A stretch of 64,000 bases of DNA from Bacteroidia bacterium (GTDB lineage: Bacteria > Bacteroidota > Bacteroidia > B-17B0 > Aurantibacillaceae), in NCBI GenBank assembly GCA_016787895.1, contig JAEUTN010000014.1, positions 496,001-560,000 of the forward strand, written 5' to 3'. A model generated the notes under the pieces. It made no database searches and was not told where the DNA came from. It saw only the letters and a list, made by a program, of their open reading frames with translations. Below, piece after piece: positions 1 to 9,292 of the stretch (position 1 is the first letter of the stretch; every line of letters starts with the position of its first letter). The translations under genes and the position numbers were made by a program.

Positions 1-1769
1 TTTCCAAGCGAATCGGCTTCCAGCACCTGAGGGGTGCAGGAATCGCACACCAAAGTAATTTTTGCTTTGCCAATAGCACGGGGGTGTTTTTTGCTGTTCA
101 TCACTTTCATGTTCAGCACTATGTCCTGGTGTTTTACCTTTACCTTTCCCACCAGTTTTACAGGCTCCAGATTTACTTCCCGTTTGATTTCCTGATACGA
201 CTGGTTGCGGTTAACACTTACATCCTCGTTGTAAAACTCTTCGCCCGATTCGGTTCTGTATGAAAAATTGTATTCTTTGCCTGGTGGTAAAATAGTGGAA
301 AAGCTGCCGTTCTCAAGCCGCGGCCTGTAAGTTCCAACAATTTCATTCGATTCCTTGTCGCGCACAACAATTACCAGATGATCCGGCAGTGATTCGCCTT
401 CTGCCGGAATCAAACGTCCTTTGAAGAGGGCCAGAAATTTTTCACGTGGTTCGGCAATGGTAATTCGGTAAATGTCGTTTTCTCCAAACCCGTCTTTTTT
501 AGCGGAAGAAAAATACCCTCTTTTTCCATCCGGGGAGGTCACGTAAAAAATATCATCATCTGTGGTATTTACAGGATAACCAATATTGGTGGCGTTTGAA
601 AATTTATTGTCTTCGTTAAGTGTAGCGTACATGATATCGTAACCCCCCATGGTTTTGTAACCATTGGTGGAATAAAAAAACGTTTGTCCATCGGGATGAA
701 TAAAAGCCCCATCTTCATCGTACTCTGAATTGATGTTCTCACCCATGTTCAGTGCTTTGCTCCATTGCCCGTTCGGTAATTTCACACAACGGTAAATGTC
801 TTTTCCGCCGTAGCCTCCCGGGCGATCAGAGGCAAAAAACAAAACAGTACCATCCGCATTAAGGCAGGCGTGCGACTCCCAGAACTCGGTGTTTACGTTC
901 GATCCGAATTCATTGAGAATGCTCCACTGGGTGCCGTCGAAACTGGTGTAATAAATATCCCCGTTGCCATTGTTGTCCTTAAACACAATCAAAATTTGCC
1001 CGTCCGGCGATAAATTAATGGAAGCCTCATGTCCCATGGAGTTCACGTTTTCGCTCAGGCTCACAGGTTTACTCCAAATCCCGTTTTCGTCTTTATGGCT
1101 CACCACTATGTCTTCGAAATACAATCCCTCGGGCGTTTTTTGTCCTCCGGTGCTGCTGGGACGTCGGGTGGTAAAAATAAGGGTGTTTTCGTCGGCGTTC
1201 AAAACGGGGCTGTATTCCGGGTAAGGGCTGTTAATGCTGTCGCCCATGTTGGTGATCATTACATTAATGGGATTGGCCACCATGGTTTTAGCCAGGCTTG
1301 AAGTGGCTACTTCCTTCTCAAGCATTTTTACATACTCTTTGTCTTTTGGGTCAACATAGCGGCTGAATTCTGCAAACTGTTTGAGTGCTTCATCAAATTT
1401 GTAGTTCAGGTGCAAGGCTTGTCCGTAAAAAAAATAGGCTAAAGGAGGGGCTGCCTTTTCAGAAGCCATATCGGCTTTGTAAGAATTTGAAATGTCTTTA
1501 ACGGCTCGCGCCAGGTGGTATTCGGCTTTGGCTTTTTTCGTGCTGGATTGAAGATAACAAATTCCCAGCATGTAATTGATGTTGGCCGAAGAGGAATCCA
1601 TGCGGTAGGCGATCTCGAAATTTCGCAGGGCACCAACAGGATCGTTTTCCACCATAAGGAAAGAGCCCTCTTCAAAATACGTTTTGTAAGTAGGAATCTT
1701 GGTTTCGGTTTGAGCCGAAACGTTTAAAATGAAACAAAGGAGAGGCAGCAGTATTCTCGTTTTTTTCAT
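1..1769 (-). CDS. PorE-like TPR/PD40 beta-propeller envelope protein (C-terminus beyond window)
   Basis: The reading frame is open from a start at 1769 to the left edge of the window, about 589 codons, so the C-terminus is missing. The N-terminus (MKKTRILLPLLCFILNVSAQ) is a signal peptide. Residues ~25-110 look like TPR helices (EIAYRMDSSSANINYMLGIC). From ~160 to ~420 there are PD40/WD40-like propeller repeats with the recurring patterns NLSPDGQ, LNADGTVLFFASDRPGG and TSPDGKRGYFSSAKKDG. Two carboxypeptidase-regulatory-like segments follow (FKGRLIPAEGESLPDHLVIV and VGKVKVKHQDIVLNMKV). This TPR-propeller-CRD order is that of PorE-type proteins, which end in an OmpA-like peptidoglycan-binding domain and work with the T9SS; that last domain would lie outside the window. 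Many OmpA-family proteins of this phylum share the plan, so the PorE link is inference. Confidence 0.75.
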   Translation of the reverse strand, partial: MKKTRILLPLLCFILNVSAQTETKIPTYKTYFEEGSFLMVENDPVGALRNFEIAYRMDSSSANINYMLGICYLQSSTKKAKAEYHLARAVKDISNSYKADMASEKAAPPLAYFFYGQALHLNYKFDEALKQFAEFSRYVDPKDKEYVKMLEKEVATSSLAKTMVANPINVMITNMGDSINSPYPEYSPVLNADENTLIFTTRRPSSTGGQKTPEGLYFEDIVVSHKDENGIWSKPVSLSENVNSMGHEASINLSPDGQILIVFKDNNGNGDIYYTSFDGTQWSILNEFGSNVNTEFWESHACLNADGTVLFFASDRPGGYGGKDIYRCVKLPNGQWSKALNMGENINSEYDEDGAFIHPDGQTFFYSTNGYKTMGGYDIMYATLNEDNKFSNATNIGYPVNTTDDDIFYVTSPDGKRGYFSSAKKDGFGENDIYRITIAEPREKFLALFKGRLIPAEGESLPDHLVIVVRDKESNEIVGTYRPRLENGSFSTILPPGKEYNFSYRTESGEEFYNEDVSVNRNQSYQEIKREVNLEPVKLVGKVKVKHQDIVLNMKVMNSKKHPRAIGKAKITLVCDSCTPQVLEADSLG

Positions 1770-1895
1770 GCAGGGGCTCTGAATTACAGAAGTTAAATTT
1801 AACGAACAAAGTACCGGCCTGAGTTGAGGCCTATGAATCTTATTAACTGTAAGTTGTGATTATCCCGGGCTTCCCTCAATACTTCAAAAAAGGAT

Positions 1896-1903
1896 TATCT
1901 TTG
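1896..1903 (+). promoter_or_regulatory. -7 promoter box (TATCTTTG) of prfC
   Basis: TATCTTTG matches the Bacteroidota TAnnTTTG -7 box and ends 19 nt before the prfC ATG. No convincing TTG -33 element is visible upstream. Confidence 0.5.
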
Positions 1904-1922
1904 CCGGCCAATTCAGCCCTGT

Positions 1923-3503
1923 ATGACCATTTCAGAGGAGATAAAAAGAAGAAGGACTTTTGCCATTATTGCTCACCCCGATGCGGGGAAAACAACACTT
2001 ACCGAAAAGCTGCTGCTGTTCGGAGGGGCCATACAGACCGCGGGAGCCGTAAAATCGAACAAAATCAGAAAGTCGACCACCTCCGACTTTATGGAAATTG
2101 AAAAACAGAGGGGGATCTCCGTTTCCACCTCGGTTATGGCCTTCGATTACAAAAATTACAAAGTAAATATTCTGGATACCCCCGGTCACGAGGATTTTGC
2201 AGAAGACACCTACCGTACCCTCAGCGCTGTTGACAGTGTTATCATGGTGATTGATTGCGTAAAAGGGGTAGAGCCTCAAACCCGTAAATTGCTTGAGGTA
2301 TGCCGCATGCGCAACACCCCGGTGATTGTGTTTATCAATAAACTCGACCGCGAAGGGCAGAACCCTTTTGATTTGCTGGATGAAATTGAAAAAGAGCTCA
2401 ATATAAAAGTGAGGCCCATGACCTGGCCCATTGGTATTGGAAAATCATTCAAAGGGGTTTACGACCTCAGCAAAAAAGCCTTAAACCTGTTTCAGGGCGA
2501 CAGTAAAACCACCGTTGAAGAAAAAGTCACCATCAATAACATCGATGATCCTTTGATTGAAAAGCGTGTGGGCGCAGACTTTGCCGAACAATTAAAAGCG
2601 GATGTTGACCTTATTGATGGGGTTTACGATACCCTGGACCCTGAAAAATACCTGCAAGGCAAGATTTCCCCGGTGTTTTTCGGAAGTGCAGTGAACAACT
2701 TTGGTATACACGAGTTGCTGGATTGTTTTGTGGAAATTGCTCCTTCTCCCGGACCAAGAGAAACCGACCATGGAACAGTAAAACCCGAGGACGCTAAATT
2801 CAGCGGATTTGTGTTTAAGATACACGCCAACCTCGACCCCAAACACCGCGACCGCATTGCTTTTTTGAGAATTTGCTCCGCAAAGTTTGAGCGCAACAAA
2901 TACTATTACAATGTAAGGGATAAAAAACAGTTGAGGTTCAGCAACCCAACAGCTTTTATGGCTCAGCAAAAATCGGTGATCGACGAGGCTTATCCCGGAG
3001 ATGTGGTGGGTTTATACGATGCCGGCAATTTTAAAATTGGGGACTCATTAACCGAAGGCGCAGATCTGCAATTTAAGGGTATTCCCAGCTTTTCGCCCGA
3101 ACTTTTCAGGTACGTGACCAACCTCGACCCCATGAAAACCAAACAACTTCAAAAGGGTTTAGAGCAGTTGACCGATGAAGGGGTTGCCCAGTTGTTCACC
3201 AAAAAAGTGGATGGAAGAAAAATAATCGGAACCGTTGGAGCGCTTCAGTTTGAGGTGATTCAGCACCGTTTAAAATCGGAATACAATGCCAGCGCCAGTT
3301 TCGACCAGATTGACCTCTACAAGGCACTTTGGGTGAGCTGTGAGGATAAAAAGAAACTCGACACCTTCCTTCAGGACCGCCATGCCCACATTGCCCAGGA
3401 TAAGGAAGGCCGGCCTGTGTTTCTCGCTGAAAGTGCCTGGTTGCTGCAAATGGCCAGGGAAAAATTTCCCGATATACAATTTCACGTTAAAAGTGAATTT
3501 TAG
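1923..3503 (+). CDS. prfC: Peptide chain release factor 3
   Basis: RF3 is a translational GTPase that recycles RF1/RF2 from the ribosome after peptide release. The 526-residue protein has the usual family length. GTPase motifs are in order: G1 [13 protein letters not shown] near residue 17, a G2 region around [11 protein letters not shown]3 DTPGHEDF near 85 and G4 NKLDRE near 139. The RF3-type C-terminal region contains the stretch [18 protein letters not shown], which separates it from EF-G and LepA. The gene stands alone, divergent from the PorE-like gene, with its own -7 box. The start at 1923 fits the conserved opening [21 protein letters not shown]. Nothing looks damaged. Confidence 0.97.
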   Translation: MTISEEIKRRRTFAIIAHPDAGKTTLTEKLLLFGGAIQTAGAVKSNKIRKSTTSDFMEIEKQRGISVSTSVMAFDYKNYKVNILDTPGHEDFAEDTYRTLSAVDSVIMVIDCVKGVEPQTRKLLEVCRMRNTPVIVFINKLDREGQNPFDLLDEIEKELNIKVRPMTWPIGIGKSFKGVYDLSKKALNLFQGDSKTTVEEKVTINNIDDPLIEKRVGADFAEQLKADVDLIDGVYDTLDPEKYLQGKISPVFFGSAVNNFGIHELLDCFVEIAPSPGPRETDHGTVKPEDAKFSGFVFKIHANLDPKHRDRIAFLRICSAKFERNKYYYNVRDKKQLRFSNPTAFMAQQKSVIDEAYPGDVVGLYDAGNFKIGDSLTEGADLQFKGIPSFSPELFRYVTNLDPMKTKQLQKGLEQLTDEGVAQLFTKKVDGRKIIGTVGALQFEVIQHRLKSEYNASASFDQIDLYKALWVSCEDKKKLDTFLQDRHAHIAQDKEGRPVFLAESAWLLQMAREKFPDIQFHVKSEF

Positions 3504-3560
3504 GGCTTTTAACCCTTAATATCCGCTTCCTGAACAATCACTCTTAATTTGTGTTAGAGC

Positions 3561-3592
3561 TTTGCTTCTCTACCATTTTTATGGTATTTTTG
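3561..3592 (+). promoter_or_regulatory. Promoter of the suf operon (TTTG-N20-TATTTTTG)
   Basis: TTTG at 3561-3564 and TATTTTTG at 3585-3592, separated by 20 nt, form a full match to the Bacteroidota sigma-70-type promoter (TTG, about 19-21 nt, TAnnTTTG). The predicted transcription start falls at about 3597-3600, inside the inverted repeats described next. Confidence 0.7.
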
Positions 3593-3595
3593 TAG

Positions 3596-3629
3596 CCTAA
3601 TTAGATTTAGTCTAATTAATTATAATTAG
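3596..3629. promoter_or_regulatory. Overlapping inverted repeats at the suf transcription start (candidate operator)
   Basis: AATTAGA at 3599-3605 and TCTAATT at 3611-3617 form a perfect 7-bp inverted repeat around TTTAG. CTAATTA at 3612-3618 and TAATTAG at 3623-3629 form a second one sharing the central half-site. They sit directly downstream of the -7 box, where a bound repressor would block initiation. The core TTAG..CTAA resembles sites of DtxR/MntR-type or Rrf2-type regulators, but which protein binds is inference. AT-rich leaders can contain chance repeats. Confidence 0.45.
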
Positions 3630-3654
3630 TTATATACCTATAAAACAATACGTT

Positions 3655-3981
3655 ATGATTACTGTAACCGAAAATGCCAAAAATCATGCTCTTGAATTGA
3701 TAAAGGCTGAAAACCGCCCTCTTGACACCTTTATTCGCGTTGGGGTTGAAGGTGGTGGATGTTCCGGTTTGTCGTACAAACTGGAATTCGACAATCAAAT
3801 GAAAGAAGGCGATCAGCAGTTCGAAGACAAGGGTATTAAAATTGTTGTTGACCGCAAAAGCTTCTTATATCTGGTAGGTACTGAATTGGAATACACTGGA
3901 GGTTTGAACGGGAAAGGATTTGTGTTTAATAATCCCAACGCCAATCGTACCTGTGGTTGTGGGGAATCCTTCTCGGTTTAA
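3655..3981 (+). CDS. sufA: HesB/IscA-family A-type Fe-S carrier
   Basis: A-type carriers hold nascent Fe-S clusters or iron and pass them to apo-proteins. This 108-residue protein has the family's three cysteines: one in GGCSGLSYKLEF (residues ~35-46) and two in the C-terminal TCGCGESF. It is the first gene of the operon and lies behind the promoter and candidate operator at 3561-3629, 54 nt before sufB. IscA, SufA and ErpA cannot be told apart from sequence; position in a suf operon favours the SufA role. The start is the only ATG that gives the usual opening ITVTENA. Confidence 0.92.
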   Translation: MITVTENAKNHALELIKAENRPLDTFIRVGVEGGGCSGLSYKLEFDNQMKEGDQQFEDKGIKIVVDRKSFLYLVGTELEYTGGLNGKGFVFNNPNANRTCGCGESFSV

Positions 3982-3989
3982 GCCAAGAC

Positions 3990-4003
3990 CCGATAGCTAT
4001 CGG
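3990..4003. repeat. 14-bp perfect palindrome between sufA and sufB
   Basis: CCGATAGCTATCGG is a perfect 14-bp palindrome in the 54-nt gap between the carrier gene and sufB. No T-tract follows, so it is not a standard terminator. It could be a transcript-processing hairpin tuning sufA against sufBCDSE, or a copy of a dispersed short palindrome. No second copy was seen in this window. Confidence 0.6.
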
Positions 4004-4035
4004 ATTGCACGAATGACACTAAAACGAAATTGACG

Positions 4036-5496
4036 ATGCCGGAACAAAACGAAATATTAGAAGAACATATTAACAGCGAATACAAATGGGGGTTTACCAC
4101 CGACATTGATTCCGACACCTTTGCCAAAGGACTGAATGAAGATGTGGTGAAGGCTTTGAGTGCCAAAAAAAATGAACCGGAATGGATGCTGGAATTTCGT
4201 TTGAAAGCTTTCCGCCATTGGCTGACCATGAAAGAGCCCAATCATTGGGCACACATCCCTTATCCAAAAATTAATTTTCAGGACATCAGCTATTATTCCG
4301 CACCAAAAAAGAAACCGGAATTAAAAAGTCTGGATGAGGTAGATCCTGAATTACTCAAGACCTTCGAAAAACTGGGCATCTCTCTCGAAGAACAGAAACG
4401 GTTAAGCGGCGTACAATCCAACATTGCGGTGGATGCTGTGTTCGACAGCGTATCAGTGAAAACCACCTTTCGGGAAACACTTGCCGAAAAAGGAATTATC
4501 TTTTGTTCCTTCAGCGAGGCAGTCATTGAACACCCTGAACTCATCAAAAAATACATGGGTACTGTTGTGCCTTACACCGACAACTATTATGCCGCATTAA
4601 ACAGCGCGGTATTTAGCGACGGTTCGTTTTGTTACATTCCAAAAGGTGTACGCTGTCCTATGGAATTGTCCACTTATTTTCGTATTAACTCCACCGGCAC
4701 CGGACAGTTTGAAAGAACCCTGATTGTCGCCGATGAATCCTCTTATGTTTCTTACCTCGAAGGCTGTACTGCTCCACAACGCGACGAAAACCAATTACAC
4801 GCGGCCATTGTAGAAATTATTGCTCACCGCGACGCTGAGGTAAAATACAGCACGGTACAAAACTGGTATCCCGGTGATAAAGATGGCAAAGGCGGTATTT
4901 TTAATTTTGTGACCAAACGCGGTATTTGTTTAGAAGACAATTCCAAAATCTCCTGGACACAGGTGGAAACAGGCTCAGCCATCACCTGGAAATACCCATC
5001 CGTGATTTTGAAAGGAAATAATTCGGTGGGTGAATTTTATTCCGTTGCCTTAACCAATAACCGTCAGGAAGCCGATACCGGTACCAAAATGATTCACATT
5101 GGTCGCAATACCAGAAGCACCATTATTTCAAAAGGCATCAGCGCGGGAAAAAGCAACAACTCCTACCGCGGTTTGGTTCAGATTCGTAAAGGCGCCACAA
5201 ATGCAAGAAACTTTTCGCAGTGCGACAGTTTGCTGATGGGTGATCAATGCGGAGCACACACCTTCCCCTATATTGAAATAAAAGACAAAAGCGCGGTGGT
5301 GGAACACGAAGCCACAACCAGTAAAATCGGCGAAGACCAATTATTTTATTGCAAACAAAGGGGCATCGATATGGAAAAGGCCATTGCGCTTATCGTTAAC
5401 GGCTACTGCAAAGAAGTACTGAATAAATTGCCTATGGAATTTGCGGTTGAAGCGCAAAAACTTCTGGCCATCAGTTTGGAGGGCAGTGTAGGTTAA
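4036..5496 (+). CDS. sufB: Fe-S cluster assembly scaffold protein SufB
   Basis: SufB is the scaffold subunit of the SufBC2D complex, on which Fe-S clusters are built from persulfide sulfur and iron. The 486-residue length is normal for the family. Typical segments include [48 protein letters not shown] and the C-terminal [20 protein letters not shown] with [12 protein letters not shown]. The ATG at 4036 is preferred over an in-frame TTG at 4030 because it gives the ordinary opening MPEQNE. The gene is immediately followed, one base after its stop, by an unrelated membrane protein gene instead of sufC. Confidence 0.97.
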   Translation: MPEQNEILEEHINSEYKWGFTTDIDSDTFAKGLNEDVVKALSAKKNEPEWMLEFRLKAFRHWLTMKEPNHWAHIPYPKINFQDISYYSAPKKKPELKSLDEVDPELLKTFEKLGISLEEQKRLSGVQSNIAVDAVFDSVSVKTTFRETLAEKGIIFCSFSEAVIEHPELIKKYMGTVVPYTDNYYAALNSAVFSDGSFCYIPKGVRCPMELSTYFRINSTGTGQFERTLIVADESSYVSYLEGCTAPQRDENQLHAAIVEIIAHRDAEVKYSTVQNWYPGDKDGKGGIFNFVTKRGICLEDNSKISWTQVETGSAITWKYPSVILKGNNSVGEFYSVALTNNRQEADTGTKMIHIGRNTRSTIISKGISAGKSNNSYRGLVQIRKGATNARNFSQCDSLLMGDQCGAHTFPYIEIKDKSAVVEHEATTSKIGEDQLFYCKQRGIDMEKAIALIVNGYCKEVLNKLPMEFAVEAQKLLAISLEGSVG

Positions 5497-5497
5497 A

Positions 5498-7240
5498 GTG
5501 TTCGCTTCTGTTCAAAATAATTATAGTCGTTATGTTTTATCGCTTGCCGGGCTGGGAGGCCTTATAGCCTCTTATTTTTTAGTCTGGAAAAATCACAACA
5601 CAAGCGCTGTTAATTTTATTGACGGAGACCCCGAATATTACTATTACTATTTGCAAGCCACATTCAGTAAAACCTATTTGCCCGATTACGAGTGGCTGAA
5701 ACCCGGAACCATTAACACCATCACCCATCACCCCGCCGGATTATCGCTCCTGCTCCTGCCCTTTTATTTACTCGCCACCTTATTTGCAGTACTTTTTAAT
5801 TTTAGCACCAATGGTTTGAGTTTACCTTACCAAATAAGCATCAGTTTAGCCGGACTCTGCTATGCCTTGCTTGGATTGTTCTATTTGACGAAGTTTTTTA
5901 AGGTTCAGGGCATTTCCAATCGTATCTCCAATTTAGTCATTCTGCTTTTGTTTTTTGGAACCACCTTGTTCCAATACAGCATTGTTGAACCTGCCATGTC
6001 GCATGTATATTCCTTTGCAGCGATATCGGCCTTTTTATATTTCTACGCTTCGTTTGTGCAAGCTAAAACCAATCAATACATTTTGCTTAGCGCTTTAATG
6101 CTGGGGGTCATTCTCCTGATTCGTCCCAACAATATCTTGATTGTGCTTTTTGTTCCTTTCCTCTACGAATCCGGTGCAGATTTTATAGCCGGTGTTAAGG
6201 GGCTCTTAAAGCGAAGAGCATTTTATTATTCCATCGGACTCTTGTTGTTGTTTGTTGTTTTTCAGTTGTTGATTTGGATGCGGTTTGAAAACACGCTTTT
6301 CAGCGATCGTTACGCCGCTTATGGTTTTGACTGGTTGCACCCTCACTTGTTTGAGGTATTGTTTGGCTTCGAAGCCGGTTTGTTTGTTTACACCCCGCTT
6401 TGTTTTTTATTTCTGTTGGGTGTGTTTCCCATGTTCCGAGAAAGCAGGTATCGTTTTATAGTGATCTTCGGTTTCCTCGCTCTTTTAATCTACTTTTTTT
6501 CAGCTTATAGTGCCTACACTTATTTTGATGGACTGGGCATTCGTGTGCTGGTGGATTTTTACGCCGTGTTTGCTTTGCTTGGGGCGAAGTTGTTCATGCA
6601 CTTCAATGAAAAACCGGTGTTGTTCACCTCCGTTTTGATACCTGCTTTGATTTTGGTTTTTGTTAACCTGGTTTACACCTACCAGAGCAGCGCCGGTATT
6701 TTGCTCAGGTCGGGTATGAATTACGAAAAATGGAGTTACATTTTTCTGAAAACATCCGACAAATACAAATCTTGCCTGGGAGGCATGAACGATTACCCGC
6801 CTTATGCCAAAACACCACCCTCAGCTGTTCTTTCCAAAGAACTGGAATTGAATCAGCCCTTTGATTACTCCGGTAAAGAATATGGATTGGTGATGCACTT
6901 CGATAGTCTTGGTTTTTCATCCAATCGTCTCTTTTTAAAAATACGCTTGTCCAGAAAGGAAACCGCATTACATTCAAGCCAACGTGCCTTGGTTTGTGTT
7001 GCTTTGCAAGATAGTCAAAACAAAACGCTCAAATCCTATTTTCAATTTGCTCTGAACGAAACGCCTGCGGTTGACTGTTGCGAAAGCAAAACCTATAACT
7101 TCAGCGCCAACATGAACGCGGATGTAAAGGCCGGAGACAACTTGTCGATCTACATCTGGAATCTTCAAAAACAAAATTTTACAGTTGAAACTTTTTCAGC
7201 TGAGATCTTTAATTACAATTATCAAATCGCAACACCATGA
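5498..7240 (+). CDS. GT-C-like polytopic membrane protein inside the suf operon
   Basis: This 580-residue protein has roughly ten to twelve hydrophobic segments followed by a soluble C-terminal domain of ~170 residues. An early outward loop contains an acidic motif (DGDPEYYYYYLQ, ~43-54) and then HHPAGLSLLLLPFYLLA (~76-92), a pattern common in lipid-sugar-using GT-C (PMT/ArnT-like) glycosyltransferases; LLIRPNNILI near 205 also fits that group. Donor and acceptor are unknown. It starts at GTG 5498, one base after the sufB stop, and its TGA overlaps the sufC ATG by 4 nt, so it must be co-transcribed and probably coupled to sufC. No role in Fe-S assembly is known for such proteins; it may be a passenger. 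Confidence 0.7.
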   Translation: MFASVQNNYSRYVLSLAGLGGLIASYFLVWKNHNTSAVNFIDGDPEYYYYYLQATFSKTYLPDYEWLKPGTINTITHHPAGLSLLLLPFYLLATLFAVLFNFSTNGLSLPYQISISLAGLCYALLGLFYLTKFFKVQGISNRISNLVILLLFFGTTLFQYSIVEPAMSHVYSFAAISAFLYFYASFVQAKTNQYILLSALMLGVILLIRPNNILIVLFVPFLYESGADFIAGVKGLLKRRAFYYSIGLLLLFVVFQLLIWMRFENTLFSDRYAAYGFDWLHPHLFEVLFGFEAGLFVYTPLCFLFLLGVFPMFRESRYRFIVIFGFLALLIYFFSAYSAYTYFDGLGIRVLVDFYAVFALLGAKLFMHFNEKPVLFTSVLIPALILVFVNLVYTYQSSAGILLRSGMNYEKWSYIFLKTSDKYKSCLGGMNDYPPYAKTPPSAVLSKELELNQPFDYSGKEYGLVMHFDSLGFSSNRLFLKIRLSRKETALHSSQRALVCVALQDSQNKTLKSYFQFALNETPAVDCCESKTYNFSANMNADVKAGDNLSIYIWNLQKQNFTVETFSAEIFNYNYQIATP

Positions 7241-7998
7241 TCAGCATCAAAAACCTGCACGCTTCTGTTGAAGGAAAACAAATCCTTAAAGGCATCAACC
7301 TTGAGGTAAAAGCCGGAGAAGTTCACGCCATAATGGGACCGAACGGTTCCGGAAAATCCACCTTATCCAGTGTTTTGGCAGGAAAAGAAGATTACGAAGT
7401 TACCGAAGGAGAGGTAATTTTTAATGGAAAAAATCTCTTGGACCTATCGGCGGAGGACCGTGCGCGTGAAGGTTTGTTTTTGGCCTTTCAATACCCGGTT
7501 GAAATTCCAGGTGTAAGCAACATTAACTTTCTTAAAACCGCTTTGAATGAAATCAGAGCTTACAAAGGACTGGAGGCCATTCCGGCAAAGGACTTTCTGG
7601 CCCTAGTGAAAGAAAAACAAAAACTCGTTGAACTGGATGGCAAACTCGCCAACCGAAGTGTAAACGAGGGATTCAGCGGAGGTGAGAAAAAACGCAACGA
7701 AATTTTTCAAATGGCCATGCTCGATCCTAAACTGGCTATTCTGGATGAAACCGATTCGGGTTTGGACATTGACGCTTTAAAAATAGTAGCCAATGGTGTA
7801 AACACCTTGCGCAACAAAAACAACGCTTTTATTGTGATTACTCACTACCAAAGGTTGCTGGATTACATCGTTCCTGACTTTGTACATATTTTATACAATG
7901 GTCGCATTGTTAAATCAGGCAACAAAGAACTGGCCCTGGAACTGGAAGCCAAAGGTTACGATGAAATCAAAAAACAATTTGAACAGGAAAAAGTATAA
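7237..7998 (+). CDS. sufC: Fe-S assembly ATPase SufC
   Basis: SufC is the ABC-type ATPase of the SufBC2D scaffold; ATP binding drives rearrangement of SufB-SufD. The 253-residue protein shows Walker A GPNGSGKST (~35-43), the SufC-type signature FSGGEKKRNEI (~148) and Walker B LAILDETDSGLDIDAL. The extra DSGLD wording is characteristic of SufC rather than of import ATPases. Its ATG overlaps the stop of the membrane protein gene (ATGA), and sufD follows after about 18 nt. Confidence 0.97.
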   Translation: MISIKNLHASVEGKQILKGINLEVKAGEVHAIMGPNGSGKSTLSSVLAGKEDYEVTEGEVIFNGKNLLDLSAEDRAREGLFLAFQYPVEIPGVSNINFLKTALNEIRAYKGLEAIPAKDFLALVKEKQKLVELDGKLANRSVNEGFSGGEKKRNEIFQMAMLDPKLAILDETDSGLDIDALKIVANGVNTLRNKNNAFIVITHYQRLLDYIVPDFVHILYNGRIVKSGNKELALELEAKGYDEIKKQFEQEKV

Positions 7999-8016
7999 CA
8001 GGGACACTACGTGAGC

Positions 8017-9291
8017 ATGATCGCAGAAAAATCAACATTAACCCAAACCCTCATCCACCGTCTTTCCTCTCAAGGGAACAAGGTGGCCTTTTTACAGGAA
8101 AATGTACTGATAGAAGCCCTACAGTATCTGGAGGAAAATGGCATTCCCAACAACAAACATGAAGATTACAAATACTGTAATGTGGAAGCCATTCTGAAAA
8201 AGGAATTTCAGAACATTGAACAAAAGTTCAGTACTGAACTGGTAAAAAATAGCTTTTCAAACAAGGGCAACATTACTCTGGTACTTTTGAATGGTGTTTT
8301 TTCTCCTGAATACAGCGATGCGTTTGAAAAAGAAGAGATTTTAGTAAGCGCCTTTTCGAAGTTAGACGCGAAACGTGCTTCCTACATCGCTCAATTAGCC
8401 CCAGTGAAGCAGGATGCCTTTGTGGCTTTGAACACTGCCTTTAGCAGCGATGGGCTGTTTGTTGAAATTCCAAAAAACACCATACTTAAAAACCCCATTT
8501 GCATTCTCAATGTGGTCAATGCCAGCTCTGAAGTATTTTTAAACACCCGGCATTTTATTCATCTTCAGGAAGGTGCAAAAGCTCAGGTTATCCTGGAAAC
8601 TAAACACCTTGGTGAACACAAGGTATTTATCAATTCGGTGAGCGAACGTCAACTAGAAAAAGGGGCTCAACTTATTGCAAGCGAACTTCAGAACGAGCAT
8701 TCAAAAGTGTATGCTGTAAATACGGTTAACGCACACCTGGATCGGGAAGCTGTTTACGATTGCACCAGCATCAGTTCCGGAGCACAGCTTATCCGAAACA
8801 ACCACAACGTTTCTTTGAACGGGGAATATGCCGCTGCACACCTGTACGGTTTATTTGCCGCCAATGGCACTCAGCTGATCGATAACCACACCCTCATGGA
8901 TCACCGTGTGCCCAATTGCGAAAGCAACGAGTTATACAAGGGCATTGCCAATGGAAAAAGCACAGGTGTGTTTAACGGGAAAGTTTTTGTTCAGGCCCAT
9001 GCTCAAAAAACCAATGCTTACCAAAGCAGCAAAAATATTTTGTTGAGCGATGAGGCCAGTATTTATACCAAACCACAGCTGGAAATTTATGCCAATGATG
9101 TAAAATGTTCACACGGCACTTCAACCGGAAAAATAGATGAATCTGCTTTATTTTATTTAAAAGCCAGAGGCATTGGAGAAGAAAGCGCTAAAAAACTATT
9201 GCTTCAGGCCTTTGCAGGAGAAGTGATTCAACATTTAGCCACAGAAGAACTGCAGGAAAGCGTAAGTCAATTATTTGAGCACACCCTATAA
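8017..9291 (+). CDS. sufD: Fe-S assembly scaffold protein SufD
   Basis: SufD is the second beta-helix subunit of SufBC2D, paired with SufB at the cluster-building interface and needed for iron entry. The 424-residue protein has typical segments: NKHEDYKYCNVEAIL near the N-terminus, HNVSLNGEYAAAHLYGLF, IDNHTLMDHRVPNCESNELYK and the C-terminal DVKCSHGTSTGKIDESALFY, where the cysteine-histidine pair is the conserved site. ATG 8017 is chosen; an in-frame GTG at 8011 would add two residues. The stop at 9291 abuts or overlaps sufS. Confidence 0.95.
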   Translation: MIAEKSTLTQTLIHRLSSQGNKVAFLQENVLIEALQYLEENGIPNNKHEDYKYCNVEAILKKEFQNIEQKFSTELVKNSFSNKGNITLVLLNGVFSPEYSDAFEKEEILVSAFSKLDAKRASYIAQLAPVKQDAFVALNTAFSSDGLFVEIPKNTILKNPICILNVVNASSEVFLNTRHFIHLQEGAKAQVILETKHLGEHKVFINSVSERQLEKGAQLIASELQNEHSKVYAVNTVNAHLDREAVYDCTSISSGAQLIRNNHNVSLNGEYAAAHLYGLFAANGTQLIDNHTLMDHRVPNCESNELYKGIANGKSTGVFNGKVFVQAHAQKTNAYQSSKNILLSDEASIYTKPQLEIYANDVKCSHGTSTGKIDESALFYLKARGIGEESAKKLLLQAFAGEVIQHLATEELQESVSQLFEHTL

Positions 9292-9292
9292 T

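Noticed and set aside
3500-3525. AGGG...CCCT stem after prfC as a terminator
   Set aside because: Only four base pairs and no T-run follow; too weak to call.
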